Shown here one piece after another: positions 52,149 through 61,008 of a stretch of DNA of 64,000 bases (positions are counted from its first letter, which is position 1; every line of letters begins with the position of its first letter). The position numbers and the translations under genes were made by a program. This DNA is from Streptomyces aureus (lineage in GTDB: Bacteria > Actinomycetota > Actinomycetes > Streptomycetales > Streptomycetaceae). The stretch lies in assembly GCF_000725495.1 (NCBI RefSeq), contig NZ_JNZD01000013.1:248001-312000 (forward strand). The letters run 5' to 3'. Below the pieces are notes generated by a model. That model made no database searches and was not told the origin of the DNA. It saw only the letters and a program-made list of their open reading frames with translations.

Positions 52149-52799
52149 ATGGGTGACCTGCTCCTCGTACGGCACGGTGAGACGGAATGGTCGATGTCGG
52201 GCCGGCACACGGGGTCGACCGACGTCCCGCTGACCGACAACGGCCGGGAGCAGGCGCGGCGGCTGCGGCCGCTGATCGCCCGGCACCACATCGCGGCGGC
52301 CTTCGTCAGCCCGATGCACCGGGCCCGGGAGACGGCGGAGCTCGCCGGGATCGGGCATGCCCGCGTCGACGCGGACCTGCGCGAGTGGGACTACGGCGGG
52401 TACGAGGGCGTCACGACCGTGGAGATCCACCGGGAGCGGCCCGACTGGTTCCTGTTCACCGACGGCGTCGCGCCCGGGCCGCCCGAGCACCCCGGTGAGA
52501 GCCCGGAGGAGGTCGGGGTGCGGGCGGAGCGGGCGCTGGCCCGGATCGACGCGGCCCTCGCCGAGTCGGAGGGCAGCGTGGTGGTCGTCTCGCACGGGCA
52601 CTTCCTACGGGTGCTGACCGCGCGGCGGCTCGGTCTGGACGCTCGGTCCGGCGCCATCTTCCAGCTCGGCACCGGGACGATGAGCCGGCTGAGCACGGAG
52701 CACCGCCGGCATGTGGTGGCCGGCTGGAATGTCAGACCCGACGCGTACTGTTCCCATGACCCCCTTCCCCTGCCGGGAGAGGGGCCGCAGGAACACTGA
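52149..52799 (+). CDS. Histidine phosphatase family protein
   Basis: The 216-residue protein has the phosphatase motif LLVRHGETEWSMSGRHTG (catalytic RHG), the second arginine in VSPMHRARETAELAG, the acid/base REWDYGGYEG and the second histidine in VVVSHGHFLRVL. This is the cofactor-dependent phosphoglycerate-mutase-like branch, probably a broad-specificity phosphatase. ATG at 52149 follows a GGAAAGGG stretch and gives the family length. It stands between the aminotransferase and a hypothetical gene on the same strand with modest spacing. Its substrate is unknown. Confidence 0.93.
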   Translation: MGDLLLVRHGETEWSMSGRHTGSTDVPLTDNGREQARRLRPLIARHHIAAAFVSPMHRARETAELAGIGHARVDADLREWDYGGYEGVTTVEIHRERPDWFLFTDGVAPGPPEHPGESPEEVGVRAERALARIDAALAESEGSVVVVSHGHFLRVLTARRLGLDARSGAIFQLGTGTMSRLSTEHRRHVVAGWNVRPDAYCSHDPLPLPGEGPQEH

Positions 52800-52853
52800 G
52801 CCGCGGCCGGTCCGGAGCGCCGCGGCACCGCCGGACGGTGGAGGGAGCGCGCC

Positions 52854-53543
52854 GTGACACGACCGCCGACCGCCGCGCAGCGGCGCATCCTGGACGCGGC
52901 CGACCCCGTGACCGGGCGGCTCAGCGGTACCGAGGCCCAGCTCGCCGCGCTGGTGCGGCAGGGGCTCGCGTTCCGTCATCCGCGGCCGCCGCGCGAGCAC
53001 TTCCTGACGCCCGCCGGGCACCGGCTGCGCGAGGAACCCGGGCTCCCCGGGGCGAGCGGACCGGGCGAGGCGGGAGATCCGAGAGGTCCTGCCCGGGATG
53101 CGAAGGCGCCGGCGCCGACAGCGACTCCGGCACCGGCGGTGTCCGGGGTGTTCGCGGCGCGCGTCGGCGGCGAGGAGGGGGCCGAGGCGGGGCCCGCGCG
53201 CCGCAGAGAGGTGCACAGCGCCTGGCAGGGGCTCCTGGAGCTGCGCCGCATGACCCGTCCGGACGGCGCGACCGACCTTCCCTGCGCCTGGGAACGGACG
53301 CATCTGGTGCAGGCCGCCGCGCTCGCCCTGGAGGCGGCGGGTCACCGGCCGGCCGCCGCGGAGGGCGGCGGATATCGGGTACGGACGACACCGCAGCCGG
53401 AGGCCGTCGCCGTGCACGAACCGGATCCCGAGGCGCTGGGGGCCTGTGCGGCCACCCTGGAGGGGGCGGGCTGGCAGGCCGGCGAGTACACCGAGCCGCG
53501 CACCGGGGTCCGGTTCGTTCTCGCCTCGCCCCGGCGGGCATGA
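52854..53543 (+). CDS. Hypothetical protein with N-terminal winged-helix-like segment
   Basis: GTG at 52854 follows GGAGGGAGCGCGCC and opens 229 residues. The N-terminal part (TAAQRRILDAADPVTGRLSG, FLTPAGHRLREE) resembles a minimal winged helix of the type seen in MarR-like or hypothetical actinobacterial proteins. A Pro/Ala-rich linker follows (60-105), then a second alpha-beta domain (VHSAWQGLLELRRM, THLVQAAALALEAAG, YTEPRTGVRFVLASP). No named family is recognised. It ends about 70 bp before a heptamer repeat array and may be co-transcribed with the phosphatase. Confidence 0.72.
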   Translation: MTRPPTAAQRRILDAADPVTGRLSGTEAQLAALVRQGLAFRHPRPPREHFLTPAGHRLREEPGLPGASGPGEAGDPRGPARDAKAPAPTATPAPAVSGVFAARVGGEEGAEAGPARRREVHSAWQGLLELRRMTRPDGATDLPCAWERTHLVQAAALALEAAGHRPAAAEGGGYRVRTTPQPEAVAVHEPDPEALGACAATLEGAGWQAGEYTEPRTGVRFVLASPRRA

Positions 53544-53613
53544 TCCCGGGAGTGCCGGGCGTCGCGGCCGTCGGTCCCGGCCTCCCCGGCGGGAACGGGT
53601 CGGCCGTCGCACC

Positions 53614-53673
53614 GTCAGCCGTCAGCCGTCAGCCGTCAGCCGTCAGCCGTCAGCCGTCAGCCGTCAGCCGTCA
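53614..53673. repeat. Heptanucleotide array (GTCAGCC)8
   Basis: Eight perfect GTCAGCC copies plus four bases lie between the hypothetical gene and the thioesterase. A nearly complementary eight-copy heptamer array (GCTGACC) lies at 56314-56369. Confidence 0.93.
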
Positions 53674-53712
53674 CAGCCTCGCGCAGTCGGAGTCGTCGTC
53701 GAAGGGAAAGCC

Positions 53713-54135
53713 GTGGCAGAGCCGTTCTTCGTCCCCGTGACCGTTCGCGGATACGAGACCGATGTTCAGGGCCATCTCAACCAGAGCGTCTACCTCCAGT
53801 ACGCCGAGCACGCCCGCTGGTCGATGCTCCGGGCGGCCGGGATCACCCAGGCGGAGCTGATGGCCCGCAAGGTCGGCCCGGTCGCGCTGGAGACGACCAT
53901 CCGCTATCTGCGCGAGCTGCGGGCCGGCGACGAGGTCGAGGTGACCTGCGCCTTCCTCTGGGGCGAGGGCAAGAGCTTCCGCATCGAGCAGACCATCAGG
54001 AAGACCGACGGCACGGTGGCCGCCGAGATCACCGCGGTCGGCGGGCTGATGGACCTCACCGAACGCCGGCTGCTGCCCGGCGCCCGGGACGCCTTCAAGT
54101 CCCTGGCCACCGACCCGGGTCCGCTGGGGCTGTGA
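53713..54135 (+). CDS. Acyl-CoA thioesterase (hotdog fold, YbgC/4HBT type)
   Basis: The 140-residue protein from GTG 53713 (GAAGGG upstream) has the hotdog pattern VRGYETDVQGHLNQSVYLQY with the catalytic-region aspartate and asparagine, AEHARWSMLRAAG, and the central strand RELRAGDEVEVTCAFLWGEG. It should hydrolyse acyl-CoA or acyl-carrier thioesters in the cytoplasm. It is convergent with the HxlR gene at 54239. The frame upstream of the GTG runs through the heptamer array and is not used. The physiological acyl substrate is unknown. Confidence 0.9.
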   Translation: MAEPFFVPVTVRGYETDVQGHLNQSVYLQYAEHARWSMLRAAGITQAELMARKVGPVALETTIRYLRELRAGDEVEVTCAFLWGEGKSFRIEQTIRKTDGTVAAEITAVGGLMDLTERRLLPGARDAFKSLATDPGPLGL

Positions 54136-54238
54136 CCCGGCGGGGCCGTCCGTCGGCCCGCCGCACGGCGCAGGGCGCCTCCGCACGGTTCCGCCCTCCC
54201 GGCGGCGTCCCCCTCTGCCCGGCGACGCGCGGCACGGC

Positions 54239-54640
54239 CTACGCGTCGACCAGCTCCGGCCGGTGCTCGGCGTCGTAGGCCGCGCGGGATTCGGCGATCG
54301 TGACCCGGTGCCGCTCCGCCCAGTCGGTCAGGGAGAGCAGCGTCGCATGCAACTCGCGGGCCACCGGCGTCAGTTCGTACTCGACCTTGGGCGGCACCGT
54401 CGGATGCACGGTGCGCGTCACCAGTCCGTCGCGCTCCAGGTTGCGCAGGGTCAGGGTCAGCATGCGGCGGCTGATCCCCTCGATGCTGCGCTCCAGTTCG
54501 GTGAAACGGATCGGGCCGTGCGCGGCGGCCACGATGATCAGCACGCTCCACTTCCCGGCGACCCTGTCAAGAACCTCGCGGACCGGGCACGCCTGCGCGA
54601 GCACTGCCTGCGACGTAACACCGGTGTTCCCCTGGGACAT
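54239..54640 (-). CDS. HxlR-family transcriptional regulator
   Basis: The 133-residue winged-helix regulator has the HxlR signature CPVREVLDRVAGKWSVLII near the N-terminus with the family cysteine, LERSIEGISRRMLTLTLRNL for the recognition helix and TVHPTVPPKVEYELTPVAREL for the wing. It is divergent from the DHA2 exporter gene and probably represses it until a ligand binds or the cysteine reacts. HxlR proteins often respond to aldehydes, quinones or redox stress. The 80-120-bp intergenic region must carry the operator, but I could not pick a clear palindrome. Confidence 0.93.
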   Translation of the reverse strand: MSQGNTGVTSQAVLAQACPVREVLDRVAGKWSVLIIVAAAHGPIRFTELERSIEGISRRMLTLTLRNLERDGLVTRTVHPTVPPKVEYELTPVARELHATLLSLTDWAERHRVTIAESRAAYDAEHRPELVDA

Positions 54641-54762
54641 CGAAGTGCCTCCTTATGCCGGTCTCCCATGGTCACTCACGATGAACCCCGTTACAAGTCG
54701 TGCACCAAGGGAGAACGCCCGTGGAACCGCAGCGGTCCACGGAGGACACGGAGGTCACCGTC

Positions 54763-56313
54763 ATGCTGTCCCGGACCGGACCGGCGAGGCCGTCGGCACC
54801 ACGAACGTACTCCCGGTGGGCCTCGCTGGCCGTGCTCTGCGCGGGGACCCTGATGACGATCCTGGACGGGAACATCGTCACCGTGGCCATGCCCGCCGTC
54901 CAGCGCGACCTCGGCTTCTCCGCCGCCGGTCTCGCCTGGGTCGTCAACGCCTATCTGATCCCGTTCGGGGGGCTGTTGCTGCTCGCGGGCAGGCTCGGCG
55001 ACCTGCTGGGCCGCCGGCGGATGTTCACGGCCGGGCTCGCCGTGTTCACCGCCGCGTCCGTGCTGTGCGGGGTCGCCGACGGACCGGGCGCGCTGGTCGC
55101 GGCCCGCGCCCTGCAGGGCGTCGGCGGGGCGATGACCTCGGCCGTGGTCCTCGGGATGCTGGTGGCCCTGTTCCCCGAACCCCGTGAACAGGGGCGCGCC
55201 ATCGCGGTGTTCAGCGCGGTGGGCGCCGCGGGCGGGGCCCTCGGCACCTTCCTGGGGGGCGCGCTGACACAGACGCTCGGCTGGCACTCGATCTTCCTGA
55301 TCAATCTGCCGATCGGCGTCCTGGCCCTGGTCGCGGCGCTGCGGATCCTCGCCCCGGACCGGGGTGCCGGACTCGGCGCGGGTGCGGACTACCCCGGCTC
55401 GGTGCTCGTCACCGGCGCCCTGATGCTGACGGTGTACGCGATCGTCGGGGCCGGGGAGCGCGCCCTCGGCGGCACGCTCGCCCTCGGGGCGCTCGCACTG
55501 GCCCTGTTCGCCGGTTTCACGCTGCGCCAGACCCGCACCGCCCGCCCGCTGCTGCGGCTCCGGCTCTTCCGTTCACGGGCCCTGACGAGCGCGAACGGCG
55601 TGCAGATCCTGATGATCGCCGGGATGTACGGCTTCCAGTACATCGGCGCGCTCTACCTGCAACGCGTCCTCGGCTTCAGCGAGTTGCGCACCGGAACGGC
55701 GTTCCTGCCGGCGCCGGTCACCATCGGCGTGCTGATGCTGACCCTGTCGGCGCGCACGGTCGCCCGCTTCGGCCCGTACCGCGTGCTGCTCGCGGGACTG
55801 GCCCTCGTCACGGCGGGCCTGGCCCTGCTCGGCCGCGTCCCGGCCGAGGGGACGTACCTCACCGACGTGCTGCCCGCGCTCCTGCTGCTCTCCATCGGTT
55901 TCGCGGCGGCGATGCCCGCGGTCACGGGCCTGGCCATGTCGGGGGCGCGGGCGGAGGACGCCGGTCTGGCCTCGGGACTGTTCAACACCACGCAGGTGGT
56001 GGGCGGTTCGCTCGGGCTCGCGGTGCTGACGACTCTGGCGGCGAGCCGCACGGAGCGGCTGACCGGGGTGGGCGCGGATGCCGTCGCGGCGACGGCGGAC
56101 GGATACCGGCTGGCGTTCACGGTGGCCACGGCCGTCGTGGCCACGGCCCTGGTCCTGGCCGCCGCGCTGCTGCGGCCGGGGCGCGAACTCCCGCTGCCAG
56201 TGCGGGAGTCCGCACCGGGGGACACGTCCGAAGCCGTGATGGAGGCGGGGGCCGGGGCGGGGGCCGGGGCGGGGGCCGGGCAAGAGCGTGAAGCTGAGCC
56301 CAGCGGCAGCCCC

Positions 56314-56325
<12 letters not shown>
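54763..56325 (+). CDS. DHA2-family MFS drug exporter (14 TM)
   Basis: The protein (520 residues from ATG 54763, or 534 from GTG 54721) has about 14 transmembrane helices. It has TLMTILDGNIVTVAMPAVQ in helix 1 with the conserved LDxxIVTVAxP signature, AGRLGDLLGRRRMF for motif A and FLGGALTQTLGWHSIFLINL at the helix 5/6 junction. These define the DHA2 (QacA/EmrB) group of proton-driven multidrug exporters. Both starts have ribosome sites (GGAGG eight nt before 54763; GGGAG seven nt before 54721). The C-terminus ends in GAGAGAGAG from a short G-rich repeat, and the stop lies in a heptamer array. The divergent HxlR gene is its probable repressor. Confidence 0.93.
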
Positions 56326-56371
<46 letters not shown>

Positions 56372-56466
56372 AGGGACATCCCACACCTCTCCGGTCGGAA
56401 CAGACACCGGATCGTCGAAGCGTCAACTCCCTTTACCGCAACGGGTGTACGTCGCCTTCGAACTCT

Positions 56467-56485
56467 GGTAGGAAACTTTCCTAAC
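56467..56485. promoter_or_regulatory. CsnR-type operator TAGGAAACTTTCCTA upstream of chitosanase
   Basis: TAGGAAACTTTCCTA (56469-56483) is a perfect odd palindrome 38 bp before the chitosanase start. It matches the published palindrome bound by CsnR (ROK family) upstream of Streptomyces GH46 chitosanase genes, as I remember it (AGGAAA-TTTCCT). The csnR gene is not in the window. Confidence 0.7.
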
Positions 56486-56521
56486 AGTACGCGGCAACAC
56501 CGCTCCCCCATCGGAGGTACC

Positions 56522-57337
56522 GTGCACACCCCCCACATACGCACCACACGTCGCACCCTGCTCACCCTGATCGGCGCCTCACTGGTGGCAGGGCCCCTGA
56601 TCGCCTCCCAGACCGCCACCGCCTCGGCGGTCGGTCTGGACGACCCGGCGAAGAAGGAGATCGCCATGAAGCTCGTCTCCAGCGCGGAGAACTCCTCGCT
56701 GGACTGGAAGGCGCAGTACAAGTACATCGAGGACATCGGCGACGGGCGCGGCTACACCGCCGGGATCATCGGTTTCTGTTCCGGCACCGGTGACATGCTC
56801 GACCTCGTCGAGCTCTACAACCGGCGCAAGCCCGGCAACGTCCTGGCCAAGTACCTGCCGGCGCTGCGCCGGGTGAACGGCGGCGACTCGCACGAGGGCC
56901 TGGACCCGGGCTTCCCGGCCGACTGGCGCCGGGCCGCCCAGGACACCGCGTTCCAGCAGGCCCAGAACGATGAGCGGGACCGCGTCTACTTCAACCCCGC
57001 CGTCCAGCAGGGCAAGTCGGACGGCATCGGCACCCTCGGGCAGTTCACGTACTACGACGCCATCGTGATGCACGGCAACGGTGACGACAGCACCAGCTTC
57101 GGCAGCATCAGGAAGCGGGCCCTGGCCAAGGCCAAGCCGCCGGCCCAGGGCGGCGACGAGGTGACGTACCTGAACGCGTTCCTCGACGCCCGGGTGTGGG
57201 CCATGAAGCAGGAGGAGGCCCACTCCGACACCAGCAGGGTCGACACCGCGCAGCGGGTCTTCGTCCGCAAGCGGAACCTGAACCTGGACACCCCGCTGGA
57301 CTGGAAGGTCTACGGCGACAGCTACCACATCGGCTGA
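56522..57337 (+). CDS. csn: Secreted chitosanase, GH46
   Basis: The 271-residue precursor starts at GTG 56522 with CGGAGGTACC upstream. It has a twin-arginine-like signal (RTTRRTLLTLIGASLVAGPL) and a GH46 catalytic domain close to the Streptomyces N174 enzyme. Catalytic acid E56 and base D74 are 18 residues apart, as in that enzyme (mature E22 and D40), and sit in SSAENSSLDWK and DIGDGRGYTAGIIGF. It is exported and cuts chitosan internally to oligosaccharides. A CsnR-type operator lies in its promoter, and a strong hairpin terminator follows its stop. Confidence 0.96.
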   Translation: MHTPHIRTTRRTLLTLIGASLVAGPLIASQTATASAVGLDDPAKKEIAMKLVSSAENSSLDWKAQYKYIEDIGDGRGYTAGIIGFCSGTGDMLDLVELYNRRKPGNVLAKYLPALRRVNGGDSHEGLDPGFPADWRRAAQDTAFQQAQNDERDRVYFNPAVQQGKSDGIGTLGQFTYYDAIVMHGNGDDSTSFGSIRKRALAKAKPPAQGGDEVTYLNAFLDARVWAMKQEEAHSDTSRVDTAQRVFVRKRNLNLDTPLDWKVYGDSYHIG

Positions 57338-57352
57338 CACGCGCGGCACGGG

Positions 57353-57387
57353 GCGGGGCGCGGCGGGTTCCTCCCGCCGCGCCCCGT
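57353..57387. terminator. Strong hairpin between chitosanase and purine permease genes
   Basis: GGGGCGCGGCGGG (57355-57367) pairs perfectly with CCCGCCGCGCCCC (57373-57385) around TTCCT. It lies 17 nt after the chitosanase stop between converging genes and probably ends both transcripts. Confidence 0.85.
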
Positions 57388-57468
57388 GTGCGTCGCTCCC
57401 CCGTGTGCGTCGCTCCCCCGTGTGCGTCGCTCCCCCGTGTGTGTCGCGCCCCGCGTACGTCGCACCCC
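57384..57468. repeat. Five 17-bp tandem repeats downstream of chitosanase
   Basis: CCGTGTGCGTCGCTCCC recurs at 57384, 57401, 57418 and, with changes, 57435 and 57452. The first copy begins at the foot of the terminator stem. No gene lies here. Confidence 0.88.
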
Positions 57469-57513
57469 GTGCGGGTCGCGCACCTTGCGGGTGGCTCCCC
57501 GGTCCGGCCGGTG

Positions 57514-59124
57514 TCAGCGGGTGGGAGCCGCCGTGAGGTCCTCTCCCGCCTCCATGGGGTGGGTCACCTCTCCCGTGTCCTCGCGTCCTCCGCCCAGGTG
57601 GTTGAAGAGGAGGTTGAGGACGACGGCCGTGACACAGCCGGTCGAGATGCCGGAGTCGAGGACGATCCGGGCCGTCTGCGGGAACGCGTGGTAGAAGTCC
57701 GGCGCGGTGATCGGGATGATGCCGACCGCGAGGGAGACGGCGACGATCAGGACGTTGTTGTCCTTGTCCAGGCCGGCCCTGACGAGCGTCTGGATGCCGC
57801 TGGCGGCGACCGATCCGAACAGGACGACTCCGGCCCCGCCGAGCACCGGGCGCGGTACGACGGCGATCAGCGAGGCGGCCGCCGGGCACAGGCCCATCAG
57901 CACCAGGAATCCGCCACCGGTGGCGACGACGTACCGGCTGCGGATGCGGGTCATCGCGACGAGCCCGATGTTCTGGGCGAAGGCACTGCACATGAAGCCG
58001 TTGAACAGCGGGCTGAGCGCGGAGCCGAGGGTGTCGGCGCGCAGTCCGGCCGCGATGGTGCGCTCGTCGGCGGGACGCTCCACGATCTCGCCCAGCGCCA
58101 GCATGTCCGCGGTGGACTCGGTCATCGAGACGACCATGACGACGCAGAGCGAGAGGATCGCGGCGAGCCGGAACTGCGGTGCTCCGAAGTGGAACGGCGA
58201 CGGGAAGCCGACCAGGTCCGCGGCGGCCACCGGGGAGAAGTCGGTCAGGCCGAAGGGGATCGCCACGAGCGTGCCGACGACGAGGCCGAGCAGCACCGCG
58301 ATCTGTTTGACGAAGCCCCGGGTGAAGCGGCGCAGCAGCAGGACCACGACGAGGGTGGCCGCCGCGAGTCCCAGGCTGGTGCCCGAGCCGTAGTCGGCGG
58401 CCGAGGGGTCCGGGCCCTGTGCCCAGCCGAAGGCGACGGGGAGCAGGGACACGCCGATGAGCGTGATCACGCTGCCGGTGACCACGGGCGGGAAGAAGCG
58501 GACGGCCTTGCCGAAGTAGGGGGCGGCGAGGAAGCCGAGGATTCCGGCGACGAAGACCGCTCCGAAGATGACCGGGAGGGCGTCCCGCTTGTCGTGGACG
58601 GAGGCGACGACCGCGGTCATGGGGGCGACACCGGCGAAGGTGACGCCGTTGACGAAGGGCAGCCGGGCGCCGATCTTCCAGACGCCGAGGGTCTGCAGGA
58701 AGGTGGCGAGACCCGCGGTGAACAGGCAGGCGCCGGTGAGGAAGGTGAGTTCGGCGGCGGACAGACCGATCGCGGCGCCGACGATGAGGGGCGGGGCGAC
58801 GACTCCGGCGTACATGGCGGCCACGTGCTGAAGGCCGGCGGCGGCCATCTCCAGGGCGGGCAGGCGCTCGTCCACCGGGTGGACGGACGGTTCCGCGGGC
58901 CGGGACGGGCCGGCCTCGGCGGCGGCCGGCGCCGGCCCGGGAACCCGGGGTGATCCGGGGACTTGGGGTGATCCGGCGGCCCCCGCGGGTCCGGGGACCC
59001 GGGTTGATCCGGCGGTCTGCGCCGGTCCGTCGGCCTCGGACGGACCGGGGACCTGGAGTGCTCCCGGTATCTGAGGTGATCCGGGGGTTCGTGCATCGGT
59101 GCTGGGCTCGGGCTGGGCGGCCAC
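57514..59124 (-). CDS. Uracil-xanthine permease family (NCS2) nucleobase transporter
   Basis: The 536-residue protein from GTG 59124 (GGAGGA upstream) is an NCS2 nucleobase:cation symporter with about 14 helices. It includes GLQHVAAMYAGVVAPPLIVG, the substrate segment SMTESTADMLALGEI with the transport-site glutamate, and FAQNIGLVAMTRI. This pattern and the genomic place beside 8-oxoguanine deaminase and uricase suggest xanthine or urate uptake. The first 75 residues are an odd, disordered Pro/Gly/Ala segment with repeated VPGP and SPQxPG units. A further GTG at 59148 lacks a ribosome site. It is last in the purine gene run. Confidence 0.93.
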   Translation of the reverse strand: MAAQPEPSTDARTPGSPQIPGALQVPGPSEADGPAQTAGSTRVPGPAGAAGSPQVPGSPRVPGPAPAAAEAGPSRPAEPSVHPVDERLPALEMAAAGLQHVAAMYAGVVAPPLIVGAAIGLSAAELTFLTGACLFTAGLATFLQTLGVWKIGARLPFVNGVTFAGVAPMTAVVASVHDKRDALPVIFGAVFVAGILGFLAAPYFGKAVRFFPPVVTGSVITLIGVSLLPVAFGWAQGPDPSAADYGSGTSLGLAAATLVVVLLLRRFTRGFVKQIAVLLGLVVGTLVAIPFGLTDFSPVAAADLVGFPSPFHFGAPQFRLAAILSLCVVMVVSMTESTADMLALGEIVERPADERTIAAGLRADTLGSALSPLFNGFMCSAFAQNIGLVAMTRIRSRYVVATGGGFLVLMGLCPAAASLIAVVPRPVLGGAGVVLFGSVAASGIQTLVRAGLDKDNNVLIVAVSLAVGIIPITAPDFYHAFPQTARIVLDSGISTGCVTAVVLNLLFNHLGGGREDTGEVTHPMEAGEDLTAAPTR

Positions 59125-59452
59125 GGCGGCTCCTCCGGTCGGGTACACGTCGCCGTCGACGTGGGTGTCAGGGAGGTGATGCGCGGTCGTGCGGGACCGG
59201 GACGAAGCCGTCGCGCGGACGAGGTCCGCGCGGCGGGGACCGGGCCGGGGCGCGCACGTCCATGCGCGCCCCGGCGGCGGCCGCCGCGGACCCCGCTCGG
59301 GTCCACGGCCACCGGCCGAGGGCCGTCCCCCTCGGCCGGAGTTCTGCGGCGCCCGGGCCCGCCCGGAGATCCGGGGCGGGGCGGGCTGTCGTGCGGCGGC
59401 GGTCGCGCCCCTCCGGCGAACGGGGCGCGGCCTGGCCGGGGCGGTGCGGCGG
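59125..59452. other. 328-bp gap upstream of the permease; nothing specific seen
   Basis: The region between the permease start and the 8-oxoguanine deaminase stop is GC-rich with open frames lacking homology. It should carry a permease promoter, but no palindrome like those at the other purine promoters is evident. Confidence 0.4.
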
Positions 59453-60829
59453 TCAGTCCTGTCCGGCGATCCCGGCCAGGCGGCGGGCCTCGTCCCGGGT
59501 GGAACGGGCGATCGCGTCCTCGTCCACGTGCAGCAGGTGGCCGTCCTCGACGACCGGGCGGCCGTTGACGAGCGAGAGGGTGACCGGGGCGGCGGCGCCG
59601 AAGACCAGCGCCGTCACCGGGTCGGCGATCGAGGCGTGGGCCAGGGTGTCCAGCCGCCACAGCACGAGGTCGGCGAGCTTGCCGGCTTCGAGCGAGCCGA
59701 TCTGGCTCGCCCGGCCGAGGACCTGGGCGCCTCCGTACGTGCCCAGGCGCAGCGCCTGACGGGCGTTCAGGGCCGCCTCGCGGTGGGCGCCGAGCCGGTT
59801 GATGAGCAGGGCGTTGCGCAGTTCGGTGTGGAGCTCACCGGACTCGTTGGAGGCGGTGCCGTCGACGCCGAGGCCGACCGGGACGCCGGCCGCGAGCATG
59901 TCCGGGACCCGGGCGATGCCCGCGGCGAGCCGGGCGTTGGAGGACGGGCAGTGCGCCACCCCGGTCCGGGTGCGGGCGAAGGCGGCGATGTCGGAGTCGT
60001 TCATGTGGACGCAGTGGGCCATCCACACGTCCTCGCCGAGCCAGCCGGTCGACTCGAAGTAGTCGGTCGGGCCCATGCCGAACAGTTCCTTGCAGAACTG
60101 CTCCTCCTCGACGGTCTCCGAACCGTGCGTGTGCAGCCGTACCCCCTTGCGGCGGGCCAGCTCGGCGCCCTGCCGCATGAGTTCGGTGGAGACGGAGAAG
60201 GGCGAGCAGGGCGCGACGGCGATCTGGGTCATGCTGGCGAAGGAGGCGTCGTGGTGCTCGTCGACGGTCGCCTCGGTGGCGGCCAGTGCCCCGTCGAGGG
60301 TCTCGACGGCGAAGTCCGGCGGCAGTCCGCCGTCCTTCTTGCTGCGGTCCATGGATCCGCGGGCGAGGGTGAAGCGGACTCCGGTCTCGTGCGCGGCCCG
60401 GATGATCGCGCCGGACAGGTCGCCCGCGCCCTCGGGGTAGACGTAGTGGTGGTCCATGGCGGTGGTGACGCCGCCGCGGGCCAGCATGGCGAGGGAGCCC
60501 TGGGCGGCCGCGTAGGCCATCCGCTCGTCGATGCGCGCCCAGGTCGGGTACAGGGCGACGAGCCAGTTGAAGAGATTGTGGTCCGTGGCGAGGCCGCGGG
60601 TGATCCACTGGTAGAAGTGGTGATGGGTGTTCACCAGGCCGGGCGTGGCCAGGTGTCCGGCGGCGTCGACGCGGCGGACCACGTTCTCCAGGTTCTCCGG
60701 GGCTTTTCCGGGACCCACGGACTCGATCAGATGATCGGCGACGACGATGTGGCCCGAGGCGTACTCGGTGTCGTCCCCGTCCACGGTCGCGATGGCGCAG
60801 TTCTCGATGACGATGCGCTGGACTGCCAC
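59453..60829 (-). CDS. 8-oxoguanine deaminase
   Basis: The 458-residue amidohydrolase from GTG 60829 has the zinc motif TPGLVNTHHHFYQW, then VRLHTHGSETVEEE, MAHCVHMNDSD and the catalytic aspartate in GLGVDGTASNESGEL. The NTHHHFYQ and GTASNES pattern is that of 8-oxoguanine deaminases and close relatives rather than guanine deaminase (which has THxH in another context). It converts 8-oxoguanine to urate, feeding the uricase encoded next to it. It lies 179 nt after the uricase gene on the same strand and before the nucleobase permease. Cytosolic. Confidence 0.92.
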   Translation of the reverse strand: MAVQRIVIENCAIATVDGDDTEYASGHIVVADHLIESVGPGKAPENLENVVRRVDAAGHLATPGLVNTHHHFYQWITRGLATDHNLFNWLVALYPTWARIDERMAYAAAQGSLAMLARGGVTTAMDHHYVYPEGAGDLSGAIIRAAHETGVRFTLARGSMDRSKKDGGLPPDFAVETLDGALAATEATVDEHHDASFASMTQIAVAPCSPFSVSTELMRQGAELARRKGVRLHTHGSETVEEEQFCKELFGMGPTDYFESTGWLGEDVWMAHCVHMNDSDIAAFARTRTGVAHCPSSNARLAAGIARVPDMLAAGVPVGLGVDGTASNESGELHTELRNALLINRLGAHREAALNARQALRLGTYGGAQVLGRASQIGSLEAGKLADLVLWRLDTLAHASIADPVTALVFGAAAPVTLSLVNGRPVVEDGHLLHVDEDAIARSTRDEARRLAGIAGQD

Positions 60830-61008
60830 TGCGGTTCCTCGTTCTTCCGTCGGCGGACGGACCCGGGGGCGAGCGGGGTGACGACCGGGTCCGTGGTGCT
60901 GTGGTGCGCAGATGCCCCCGCTCTCCCCTGGAACATGACGCCGGCGCCCGCGTCGGGGTACAGCGGCAGTACCGCGGGGGCGGTCCCGAGGGACCGCCGG
61001 GTGCGGTT

